From assembly GCA_963575745.1 (NCBI GenBank), contig CAUYUJ010018538.1, positions 310,046 to 374,045 on the forward strand: a stretch of DNA of 64,000 nt, read 5' to 3'. The DNA is from Prorocentrum cordatum. Taxonomy: Eukaryota; Sar; Dinophyceae; Prorocentrales; Prorocentraceae. Of this stretch, positions 1-9,962 are shown one piece after another (position 1 is the stretch's first letter; each line of letters begins with the position of its first letter). Position numbers and translations under genes: made by a program. Under the pieces are notes generated by a model that was not told the origin of the DNA, ran no database searches, and worked only from the letters and a program-made list of their open reading frames with translations.

Positions 1-470
1 AGTTGTAGTAGTAGTAGGTGTTGTAGTAGTAGTAGCAGCAGCAGTAGCAGTAGTAGTTGTTGTTGTAGCAGTAGCAGCCGTAGTAGTAGTAGTAGTAGTA
101 GTAGTATGATTGTGGTGGTTATTAGAATTGTTAGCCACATGTGCATTAGCATTCGTAGTCTTACCATTAGTACGATTAGCATGCGCACTGGTCGTATTAT
201 TGTTATTCATATTAGCCGTATTAGTCTTAGTATGGTGTTTCTTTGTGGCGGTCGTATTTTTATTATTACTAGTATTACCGCGCTGCGTCTGAATAGCATT
301 GTGGTTAGTGCTCGCGGCAATACGTCCATTATTGATTGTGCTTAGTATTAGTATGATTACGATGTGTTGTAATCGTGTTGGTTGTTATGTGTATGATTAG
401 TCGTATGTTTTTCTGAGTGCGGATGTAAGTATTATGTGTTGTCGTATTCATGCGAGTATTACTGATCAGA
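1..470. repeat. degenerate AGT/AGC trinucleotide tract
   Basis: The first ~105 bases are nearly pure AGT with AGC and TGT variants; the following ~360 bases decay into TTAGTA/GTATTA-rich sequence of the same kind. Short open frames here are serine/valine/isoleucine runs produced by the repeat. No gene is supported. Confidence 0.85.
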
Positions 471-596
471 CCGAGGGGGCGAACGGTCATTCATTATCCT
501 TGGGTGCGTGGCTGAAGTGAGAATATTTGGTGAGGGTTATGCTTGTTGCGTTGTTGTTTTTGGTGGTGTTGCTGTTGTTTGCTGTCGTCGTCCCCC

Positions 597-745
597 CCGC
601 GACCCACCCGCGACCCACCCCGCGACCCACCATGCGACGCACCCCGCGACCCACCCCGCGACCCATCCGCGACCCAACCGCGACCCACCCGCGACCGACT
701 TGCGACCCACCCGCGACCCACCCCGCGACCCACCCGCGACCGATC
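597..745. repeat. minisatellite, 11-12-bp GCGACCCACCC unit
   Basis: About a dozen imperfect head-to-tail copies of GCGACCCACC(C), with variants GCGACCGACT and GCGACGCACC. The minus-strand reading is a G-S-R-V-G-R-G-W repeat in several frames, an artefact of the unit. Confidence 0.9.
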
Positions 746-761
746 CACATTGATTTGACAA

Positions 762-3700
762 AAAAATCTGTGCCTGCGGCGGGCTCGTTGTATACTTGTG
801 AAACTTTGGCGCCTGCGGCGGGCTCCTCCAGAGACGTCCCCACCGCCCACATCACTCTTATCCGCATCTGCGGGGTGCTACGTATTATTCTCGACGCTCG
901 TGGTGACGAGTCCCTTGACGACGAGTGGGCCAATACACCCGTCCGCCAGGGCCGCGGCGGTCTGGTGAAGCAGCTGCTGCGAATGTTCCTGCTGCTAGCG
1001 CTGCTGGTGTGGAGCCTGCGCCTGCGCAATCGTTCGCGAATGCGGCCCGCCAGAGCCCTGGCTCGAACTCCGCGCCTCCGCGATCGTGGAGCGCCTCGGG
1101 GCTGCGCGGAGCGTCGTCGAGGCTTTGCCCGACGACGAGCCCCGCTGCGGTGGCGACCCTCGGCTGCTGCTGCGGCTCCCAGATTGCAGGCAGGGAGGGG
1201 TCGCAGTGGGAGATGGTGAGGGCCCAGCTGTTTCGCGCTCTGGCCCGCCGCCCCTCCTTCCTCCCCGCACACGGGGGTGTTTTTTCGGCATGTTTAGTCC
1301 GACGGCACGGTCGGGGACCTGGCACCTCAGGTGGCGGCCAGGTCCTTGCGGTCGCGGCCACCCTTGGCCGAGTAGTTTTGCGAGACTCTTCCCCTCGGGA
1401 TTGACCTACCTACCTACCTTATCATCCCTTTCCTCATACTCTTCCGTTGGACTGGAGTCCGCATGACTGGTTGAAGGAGTGTAGATCGCTCCAGCGACAA
1501 AGTCCTCGTTCACACGAGAGCAATACATTCGTTGATGGGAAAGCATAATTGTGCACGATGGGATATGAGAGCACGGTAGGGTGATAGGACGTTCTCGGGC
1601 ACAGGGCGTGCGAGAGAGAGCCACGAATCTGGATTGCGGGCCGATATGGCCCGGTCGAAATCCACGTGCCAATGTCGCTACGAATTTGGGGTGGCATTCG
1701 GAGCTTCCTGCGCCGTCTAGGGCGTTTTGTAAGACTGAGACGTCGCGTCGACGGGTTTTGAGCGATTTGGGCAACCTCTTGGGTTTCCCCCCTTCTGGCC
1801 CCAACCCCCTGCTCCCCCCCTTGTCCTCTCTTGCTCCCCCTCCCCCTTCCCCCCCCCGTCCGTTGCTCTCCCGCGTTCTTTCCCACTCCTCCACATCCCC
1901 TCCCCGCATCCCCTTCCCCCCTTCGCCCCTCGCTCTTTTGATGCACCGCCCCGCGCCCATGCCCTGGGGCGCGCCCACGGACAAAACCACACCTGCCACA
2001 GGAAGGGGCTGGCCCTGCGACGCCCGCCGTTGCCTGCTGGGTCGGCCTTGGTACCTGGGCACGCACCGCGCAGCAGCATGCGAATTCGTTTCCGAACGTC
2101 GTGGCGCAAGGCTGCCTCGCCTTCGTCGAGCTGTATTTCCCACTCGCGCGGCTGATCTACATCGTCTGGGTGTTCGTGTTTGTCGTCTTCGGCGCGGCGT
2201 GTCCTGTGCCCTGGCCCCGAGCAGTGCCGCCGGCAGCGCCCGCGAGGAAGTCCAGCTCCAGCTGCCCAGGTGGATGCCCACGTCCACGGCCGTGCGCCGG
2301 GGCGTCGGAACGACCACGCGCCCCGTAGAAGCGCGGGTGACCTGGGTCACCCGCGGGGGCGTCAAGATTTTTCGTCGGCGGCGAGGCAGAGTCGGCTGCA
2401 TCAGCACGGAAGCTAGACGGGGCACCGAAAATCAAATTGTACCAGCACGCAAGAGGGGGAGGAGGCAGGGCCGGCGGCCGCACGGGGTGGGAAAGACAAA
2501 GCCATTCAGAGGCGGAAGAGTTCTCCCCCGGGGGCGTCTAGACAGTCGTGCTTCGCGCGTCGCGGCCTGGTCCGCGAGGATGCCCTTCTCCTGGGCGGCG
2601 GACTTCGGCGGCGTTCGCTTTAGGTGAACGTCGCTGAGCCACAGTGGACGCCCTACCGCCGCGTGCCCCGCCTCCCCCCTGTCCAGACCCCGGGGTGAAG
2701 GTATGGAGGGGGAATTAATCCCTCACTCCCCAAAGGGGGAAAGGGTGGTTCGAAAAGGGGCCACTCTGGACAAGTCGCGCGGGGATCCGCAGGAGCGGCT
2801 GGGTTGCCCTGAAGCTGACCAACACATCGAACAGTCCACCCTTTGTTTGGAACGACGTTGCCAATTTTGTGCTGGGTTTGTTTGGGCGGTTGTGGCTTCC
2901 AGTAGCATCTACCCGGGTTCCTTCACTGGTCCGTTCATGTTGCAGTGACGCGTGAGTTTTTTGCGGGCACGTGGTAGCCATCGTGCGTGATTGGACCATT
3001 TTGTCTCCAGAGCTCCAGTTCCTCGTGTGCGCAGTTTTCGGCGCATGTTTCGTGGACAGTTCATAGTTCTCTTGGGCGTGACGGGCCCGGTCTGCGGGGG
3101 GCGCGGTGGGGAATTGAAAAGCTAGCATCTCCATCCGCCGCCATGCGACGCCAAATGCACCTCTGGGCTGCATGGCTGGCACAGCAGCGGTGCGGAACAG
3201 GGACCCCCCTTTTATAATCGTTGGGAGGGGCCGTTGCTCAGCCAGGCAGCCCCAAGCCCCGGATGCGATGCTGCAAGCAGGTTGCCGCCGAAGTCTGCCG
3301 AGTAGCTTGGTGGCCTGAGCTTCTGATGTTCCAACCTAATGTAGCCTTGATCATTGGGAAGAATCTCGAGCACCAAGGAATTACCGAAATTGGCGGGTTT
3401 TCACGTGGCGGGCCCTGGGAGGCGATACTCGTTCGACACTGTTTCGATACTTTTCTGGGTGCTCGAAATTCGTTCTGCGATGTGGTCCTTAAGTACGATG
3501 GGAGCAACATATGCCTGAGCCAAGTCCCCACGGGCATGACACGTGCAAAAGGCAACCCGAGAGCAGGCAGGTCGCGAGCCGTTAGTGCTTCGAGGAGGGG
3601 CTGTCGTGTTCCCAGAACGTTGGCAGCAACTAGCGTCGGAGGGTCTGATTGCGCGCGGTTGTTTAGACAACAGCCGCAGGTATATTGGCCAAATTTGATA

Positions 3701-4140
3701 TGGGATGGGCCCGATTGTCGCGCCAGCGGTCACACTTGTGCTTCACAAGGTGAGAGTTTGGGACACTTGAGCAGCAACCCGCGTGATGGCTGCTCCGTGG
3801 TCACATGACAGAGACCAGATCCTCGCCTGCGCCATGATAGCGCGTCCAAGCATGTGCGGCCAAAGGCGCAGCCCCCATCCACATTGCAAACGAGACGAGG
3901 CCCTGCTGAGCCTTGGGCCTCGTTGGTAGTCAAAGACTCCCCAAACCTAATAACCTCGGCTGGGTGCTCAACCCTCTCTGACCTGACGCAGGAAAGCTCA
4001 GCAGGGACCGCTGACCCAGGTAGGACTGTGCATTCGATACAGGCCAGCACCTGGCCCGCGAGGATAACGGTGGGGCAGCTTCCCCAGCGTCCTCACCCTC
4101 CTCCTTCCATCCTGCCTCCTCCTCTTCCTCGTTCTTCCAT
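762..4140. other. GC-rich DNA without a supported gene
   Basis: Open frames up to ~350 codons exist on both strands (for example 1581-2627 plus and 1406-2425 minus). They overlap one another, are rich in Arg/Pro/Ala as expected from GC content, and show no domain I recognise. A short hydrophobic stretch is encoded at about 2101-2210 plus, but nothing around it supports a gene. Confidence 0.5.
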
Positions 4141-4204
4141 CGCCTACGGCCTCAGTTCCCCCGCCCCCCCCCCCCCCCCGTGAGTAGATTCCCGTGTATA
4201 CTTC

Positions 4205-4440
4205 CCCCCGTCCTCGCTCCCCCATCTTCCCTCCTCCGCCCCCTCTTCGTCCTCCTCCTCCTCTTTGATCCTCCTCCTCCTCCTCCTCCTCCTCCTCCTC
4301 CTCCTCCTCCCCCTCCTCCTCCTCCCCCTCCTCCTCCTCCTCCTCCTCCTCTCTCTCCTCCTCTCCTCCTCCTCTCCTCCTCCTCCCCTCCCCCTCCCCC
4401 TCCCATCCCCGTCCCTCCCTCCCGCCCCCATCCTCCACCG
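4205..4440. repeat. (CCT)n microsatellite
   Basis: Long CCT tract with CCC interruptions. Poly-Pro/Leu/Ser frames (plus) and poly-Gly/Glu/Arg frames (minus) are its translations. Confidence 0.95.
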
Positions 4441-4539
4441 CCGCCCCGTTACCATCTTTCCCACCCCCTTTGTCCCCCTCCTCCTTCGGGGCTCTCGCTC
4501 GGCCGCCGCCTGCGTGGAAGACGCGAGCACAGGGGGCAA

Positions 4540-4725
4540 AAGGGAGGAGGAGGAGGGGAGGAGGAGGAGGAGGAGGAGGCGGGGGAGGAGGAGGAGGAGG
4601 GGGAGGGGGAGGGGGAGGGGGAGAGGAAGAGGAGGAGGAGGAGGAGGAGGAGGAAAAAGAGGAGGAAGAGGAGGAGGAGGAGGAGGAAACATGAGGAGGA
4701 GGAGGGGAGGAGGAGGAGGAGGATA
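4540..4725. repeat. (GGA)n microsatellite
   Basis: GGA-rich tract about 100 bases downstream of the CCT tract, so the two tracts form a large imperfect inverted repeat that could fold back. Confidence 0.95.
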
Positions 4726-4731
4726 TTGTAA

Positions 4732-4926
4732 TGAATTGGATTGGATTGGACACGTCAAGAGCAAAGCTGGGCCATCCAGCAACGAAGGCTGGAGGGCAGA
4801 CCCTGCACCGCTAAGCGGCACACGGCGGCTCTCTAACCAACATGCCAGAAGGCTCAACCCACAGAGAACAGCCACGAAGTGCGAGGCTGGGGCTGTCAGG
4901 CGGCAGGCTACAAACCAATTCAATTG
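4732..4926. repeat. ~195-bp unique unit between GGA tracts, short inverted ends
   Basis: The unit begins with TGAATTGGATTGG and ends with AACCAATTCAATT, which are inverted relative to each other over about 8-10 bases. It sits cleanly between two GGA tracts. It may be a small non-autonomous element; no coding potential is recognised. Confidence 0.4.
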
Positions 4927-5113
4927 AGGAGGAGGAGGAGGAGGAAGAGGAGGAGGAGGAGGAGGAGGCAGGGAGGGAGGAAGGGAGGAAGGGAGGAAGG
5001 GAGGAAGGGAGGAAGGGAGGAAGGGAGGAAGGGAGGGGGGAGGAAGGGAGGAAGGGAGGGGGGAGGAAGGGAGGAGGAGGAGGAGGAGGAGGAGGAGGAG
5101 GAGGAGGAGGAGA
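4927..5113. repeat. (GGA)n / GGAAGGGA microsatellite
   Basis: Pure GGA at both ends, with an internal GGAAGGGA octamer run at roughly 4970-5070. Confidence 0.95.
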
Positions 5114-6159
5114 GACGCGTCGGGCGGGGGCTGGGACGAGGAAGCATCCGTTCCACAGAGCGTCCCGGAAGGCTCTCAGAGTGGTGCGGAGCGCTCTGGG
5201 AAGGGCGCGGCGCCCGAGGCATCCGCCAGAGCCGCCAGATCTCACAGACTTCATCTTCACCCAATTTTTATGCAAGTGCACGCACTGGACCAGTGCTTGT
5301 GCTTGTGCTTGCCTACTGCAGGTCGGCTCTCGTAGTGTTCCTGGTCTGTCTGACGAGCTCTTGTTTCACGCGGAACCCTTGTGGATCACTTCAAGCATTT
5401 ACATGTTCACCCTCGATGTGGGTATGCCGCCGCTCAACAAAATCCTCACTAACTTGAACCCTCACTAAATTTAACCCTCGCTAATTGTTCATCGCGTATC
5501 TAACAACTAAATCCTCACCAAGTTCGTCGCAGCGCGGGCGGCGTGGCAGGAGGCGGCGGCGGAGGGCCGAAGGCCGAGAGCCAGGCGGCAGTCGGAGGCC
5601 CAAAGGTTGACACCACCACCAGCATCGGCGGTGTGCCTCCACCGAGGGGAAACGATCCCGATCTCGGTGATGGTGTCAATACTCCTCCTCCTCCTCCTCC
5701 TCCTCCTCCTCCTCCTCCTCCTCCTCCTCCTCATCCGCTCTCGGTGGCCGAAGCGTAACCACCGACACCAGAGCCTAGGATTCATCTTCCCCCACGTGGA
5801 GGCAAGCCTCCGCGTTGGTGTCGGTGCCCGCTTCCAGGCCTCCACGGCGGCGCTTTGCCGCACGCCCCCCTTTGCGGCCACCCCGCGGCAGGTGGCGGCG
5901 ATGCGGATGGGCGCGCTGACCCCCGCGAAGCCCGGGAAGTCCAGCCACGGGAGACCCCGCCGCCGCTCCGGGCCCCGCCGTGTCCGGCAGGCGTTCCTCT
6001 TGCTCCCCCTCCTCCCGCTTACGTATTTTGCCTCCTCCTCCTCCTCCTTTCAGCCTTTCAGCCTTTAAACTACATGATCCCACGGTGTGAGACCAGCAGC
6101 AGAGAGCGAGAGCGAAGCGGGACAGAGTGGGTAACAAAAGTTGGGCAAACACAGCAACC
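5114..6159. other. no supported gene; (CCT)n at 5683-5732
   Basis: Mixed-composition DNA with a ~50-base CCT tract and a shorter one near 6030-6050. The frames across it are low complexity or overlap on both strands. Nothing else is recognised. Confidence 0.5.
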
Positions 6160-7300
6160 TCAGCCTCTCTGAATGGGGATGCTGCGGCCGAAATATGTCT
6201 TGGTGGAGGGGTCAATCCCCCGCTTCAGGAGGGACAGACTATTGGCAGCATCTCGATTTGCTGGATGCCCGAGGCACCTCGCAACCAACTTCAAGATCTT
6301 AGCTCTGCCAAAACACCCACACACCGCACAATAGTACAAACGCTGATTCTGGACGGACTCGAGGGGAAACCCGTGCAACTAGTTAAGACCAGCCCCGTGT
6401 ATGTCCTCGAACGGGACAAACAGATCGTACAGGCAAATCCCTTGCCACAGTGCTGAACCTGATGACCGTTCGGGTTCGGCACTATGAGCAGCACGTTGGG
6501 TTTCGCCCTGGGCCTAGCCTTACAATACTCTACATCAGGAAAACGACGCCGCGACCAATGTCCGAGAATCCTCGCCGTATAGCGAGCAAGAGAGGCGAGC
6601 CGCTCGGCCTGCCTGGCCTCCAGGTCCTGGAGGTACCGCGAGTGGGGGACCTCGCGGGCAGCCTGCTTGGACAAATAATCGACGGCAAGATTGCCATGCC
6701 ACGCCCAGGCTGGACAGCCTAGAGCCTCGGCACGCCACCTACTCTTGTGAGCAGGCACCTTAAAGAAAGTGACTGTTTCTGGGCCTCGGTCCAAAATCCG
6801 CTCAAAAACTTCTTCCCAAAACTCACCGAAGGGCAAATCCGTACAGTCCTGGAGACACCCTCGGGACCAAACAGAGATAAGAGCTTCAGAATCGATGCCT
6901 AATTCAAGATCTCCAGGCCCTGCCTGCCTGAGGATCATGAGCACAGCGTAAATTTCAGCCCCATATATATCCTGTAAGGGGTGGGGGAGCGGTCCTGACG
7001 CACTGGCCAAGAGGTCCCCAGCATCATTCATCATGGCGAAAGCCCATCCTGCTCTACTATGCTGCCTAACCTTGGGAGCTAAGACGGAGCCATCGGAGCA
7101 AATCTTACCTGAAACGAATCCGTCAGGCGGCGGAACGATCCACCTCCACCTGTCCAGAGTCTTGGGGACGGGGGACCTTATGGTGGGGGAGGTAAGGAGG
7201 CAGCGAGTGAGGAAGGGGTCATTAGGGTCCCCACGTTCCCATTCAGGCAGCTCCTTTTCAAAACCTTGGCCTCGTCTAAACAGTTGGTTCCCAGGGCACC
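6160..7300 (-). pseudogene. retroelement RNase H domain plus C-terminal zinc-finger tail (fragment)
   Basis: The minus strand encodes an RNase H-fold domain, the enzyme that removes RNA from RNA-DNA hybrids in reverse transcription. The frame 7328-6291 has the four expected acidic residues: Asp79 in CSDGSV, Glu125 in YGAEIYAV, Asp146 in GIDSEAL and Asp217 in NLAVDYLSKQAA. A K-V-P-A-H segment (190-194) fits the usual C-terminal His region. After a frame change near 6380-6400 a second minus-strand frame (6378-6160) gives LYYCAVCGCFG...CLGH, the cysteine-rich tail that follows RNase H in dinoflagellate LINE polyproteins I know. No reverse transcriptase is attached: the 5' side runs directly into a CCT tract at 7298, and the poly-Arg start of the frame is microsatellite. 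This is a 5'-truncated, frameshifted copy. The family assignment is from memory of such proteins. Confidence 0.8.
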
Positions 7301-7380
7301 TCCTCCTCCTCCTCCTCCTCACCACCACCCTCCTTCTCTGTTCTCCTCCTCCTCCGCCGCCGCTGCCGCCTCCTCCTCCC

Positions 7381-7500
7381 TTGTGGGTAAGGGCGCTACT
7401 CCAGGCTGCTGCGTCTCCCTCCTCATCTGGTAGCTTGTCGCCAGCCGAACTGTAATTCGCAGCGGAGGCGCCAGAGCGTGGATCTCAAAGAATGCTCCTC
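7381..7500. repeat. unit A, copy 1 (~120 bp)
   Basis: Begins TTGTGGGTAAGGGCGCTACT and ends with GATCTCAAAGAATGCTCC. Two further copies occur at 7655 and 8937, each flanked on both sides by CCT tracts. Confidence 0.85.
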
Positions 7501-7654
7501 CTCCCCGTCCTCATCCTTCTCCATCCTCTGCCTCCTCCTCCGCCTCCTCCTCCTCCTCCTCCTCCTCCTCCTCCCCTCCTCCTCATGTGTCCTCCTCCTC
7601 CTCCTCCTCACCCTCCTTCTCTTTTCTCCTCCGCCGCCGCCGCCGCCTCCTCCC

Positions 7655-7776
7655 TTCTGGGTAAGGACGCTACTCCAGGCTGCTGCGTCTCCCTCCGCAG
7701 CAGATAGCTTGTCGCCAGCCTAACTTCAAATTGGCGTTGGAGGCACCAAAGCGTGAATATCAAAAAATGATCCTCC
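7655..7776. repeat. unit A, copy 2
   Basis: Begins TTCTGGGTAAGGACGCTACT and ends TATCAAAAAATGATCC. It is the most diverged of the three copies, with changes mainly in the second half. Confidence 0.85.
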
Positions 7777-8380
7777 TCCCCCTCCCACTCCTCCTCCTCC
7801 TCCTCCTCCTCCTCCTCCTTCTCCTCCCTCCTCCGCCTACTTCTCCTCCTCCTCCGCCTCCGGTCGCGTTCGTTGAGTTCCCAAATCGAGTTGAAGTGCT
7901 TTTTGAGGCTGTCGACGGGCGTCTGCTTAGACTTCCCAGTGGACGACGTTTACACATAGGCTGGAGATTGGGCCCACCCCTCACATTGTTGTTTGTTTCA
8001 CGAAGCGCTTCGTTTATATGGCTGTGTAATTGATGCGGCTTGTTGGGTCAAGACCAGTCCATGGGTCTAGCTAAGGCATGCATCGAACCCATATCGAAGA
8101 CGCGCCGCGAGCATCTAGATCGAATATCTCGCGGGTTGCATCCCAAAGCTTGAGTTTCAGTTTGTTGATATCGCTCTTTTGATAGCGGAATATCATGGAA
8201 TATCTTCCTCCGCTTATTCCTCCTCTTCCTCCTCCTCCTCGTCCTCCCCCCTCCCTCCCTCTCTCCCTCCTCCTCGTCCTCCTCTTCCTCCTTCTCCTCC
8301 TCGTCCTCCTCCTCGTCCTCCTCCTTCTCCGTCTCCGCCTCCTCCTCCTCCCTCCCCACCTCACCCTCCTGGCACCGACG

Positions 8381-8512
8381 CTGTGGGCATGAAGGTCGGG
8401 ACGTCGACGTTGCATCCTCCCCCTTTGGGGCGGCCAATCGGATGATGAGGGGGGGGAATATCATGGCCGTGGCCATGCTACCTCCCCGAATATCACGGTG
8501 CCTTCTTCACCA
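8381..8512. repeat. unit B, copy 1 (~130 bp)
   Basis: Begins CTGTGGGCATGAAGGTCG and contains the near-palindrome ATATCATGGCCGTGGCCATG. A second copy lies at 9262. Confidence 0.8.
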
Positions 8513-8936
8513 CCATTGGTCCCCTCTCGTCCGCGCACATTCGTCGGGCAATGAGTTCCGAACCGTTTTCTTGGTTGTCCCCCTCTCAGACGCTCCCCAC
8601 TCCTCCTCCTCCTCCTCCTCCTCCTCCTCGTCTTCCTCCACCTCCTCTTCTTCCTCCTCCGCCTCCTTCTCATCCTCCTCTGTCTCGTTTCTCCTCCTCC
8701 TCCTCGTCCCCCTCCTCCTCCACCTCCTCCTCCTTCTCCGTTATCCTCCTCTTGTTCTTCCTCTTTCTCCTCCTTGTTTCTCTTCCTCATCCTCCTTTTC
8801 TTCATCCTCCTCCTCGTCCTATTTCTCCTCGTTTCTCCTCTTCATCCTCCTCATCCTCTTCCTCTCCCACCACATGTGCATGGCAGGCAACTCCGAGGCA
8901 ACTCCTCATCCTCTTCCCTTTCCTCATCCTCCCCCC

Positions 8937-9056
8937 TTGTGGGTCACGACGCTACTCTAGGCTGCTGCGTCTCCCTCCGCAGCAGGTAGCTTGTCGCAAG
9001 CCGAACTGTAATTGGCAGTGGAGGCGCCAGAGCGTGGATCTCAAAGAATGCTCGTC
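8937..9056. repeat. unit A, copy 3
   Basis: Begins TTGTGGGTCACGACGCTACT and ends GATCTCAAAGAATGCTCG. It is close to copy 1. Confidence 0.85.
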
Positions 9057-9261
9057 CTTCCCCCTCATCCTTCTCCATCCTCATGTGTCCTCCTCCTCTC
9101 CTCCTCCTCCTCCTCCTCCTCCTCCTCCTCTCCTCCTCCTCCTCCTCCTCCTCCTCCTCCGCCCCTCATCCTTTTCCTCCTCCTCCTTCGCCTCATCCTC
9201 CTCCAGTTCATCCACCTCCTCCTCATCTCCTCCCTCCGCACCTCCTCCTATTGACGTTACC

Positions 9262-9405
9262 ACTGTGGGCATGAAGGTCGAGATTTCGACGGTGCATTTT
9301 CCTGATCCTTCGGGGGCGACCAAGAGGGTGATCAGGGGAGGGGATATCATGGGTGTGGCCATGATACCCCCCCCCCCCGCGGATGTTACAGTGCCGTCTT
9401 CTTAA
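9262..9405. repeat. unit B, copy 2
   Basis: Begins ACTGTGGGCATGAAGGTCG, has ATATCATGGGTGTGGCCATG in its middle, and ends shortly before the left end of the tyrosine-recombinase retrotransposon. Confidence 0.8.
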
Positions 9406-9435
9406 CAGCCAGCTTCGTAGCAGTACCAGTCGTAT

Positions 9436-9598
9436 TGTGTGTTGTTGCAAACAATGAAGTTTTCGGGCCGTGGTCCTCTCTCTCCTCCCCCTCCCCCGTC
9501 TTCCGAATGGTCGGCGGGGCTGGGAGGGCGGGGGCGGCGCAAAGTCAGGTGGCGCCGTTCTGACATAACACGTTATGTTTGTGTTCTCCGCTCAAGTT
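9436..9598 (+). repeat. split direct repeat A1 (left terminus)
   Basis: 163 bases starting TGTGTGTTGTTGCAAACAA and ending CCGCTCAAGTT. Identical to A2 except for two substitutions (T/C in GAATGGTCGG and C/T in GTGTTCTCC). Confidence 0.93.
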
Positions 9599-9962
9599 GT
9601 TTGGCTCGAGCGTGCCCGCGGAGTTTCCCGCGTTCTCGCCCGAACCCTTCTTCATTTGCTTTCCGCGCGGCAGCAGCGCGGGCAATTCTGAGAGCTCGGG
9701 CGGCTCTTCGTGGGTTGGGTTGAGTTGGAGTCCTCCGACGACTGGCAGGTGCTGGTGCTGCCGCCGAGCGCGCTTGAGGGCGCTTGCGAGACGGCGGTCT
9801 TCGGGTACTGGCCGTTCGGGCTCGTGGTGTGGTCGTCTTTCTCCGTGGTGATCGGCCTGATCGTGGAGCTGGAGTCGGCCGACGAGCCTGAGGTTCTCGA
9901 GATCCAGATGCCAGCGGAGCCATTAGTCTCGCCGGTTCTGTCGCCAGAGCGGTACCGACGGT

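Larger units (their letters stand above)
7301..9260. repeat. composite block of (CCT)n tracts with interspersed units
   Basis: CCT/TCC tracts (7301-7330, 7530-7660, 7777-7860, 8210-8380, 8600-8870, 9088-9240) alternate with two dispersed unit families listed separately. All long open frames here are poly-Ser/Pro/Leu or poly-Arg/Glu artefacts. Confidence 0.9.

Noticed and set aside
1581-2627. 348-codon plus-strand frame
   Set aside because: GC-driven open frame overlapped by a 339-codon minus-strand frame; Arg/Pro-rich with no recognised domain.
4144-4923. Long poly-Leu/Pro/Arg/Glu frames around the CCT and GGA tracts
   Set aside because: Low-complexity products of the microsatellites with short unique tails; no start context or domain.
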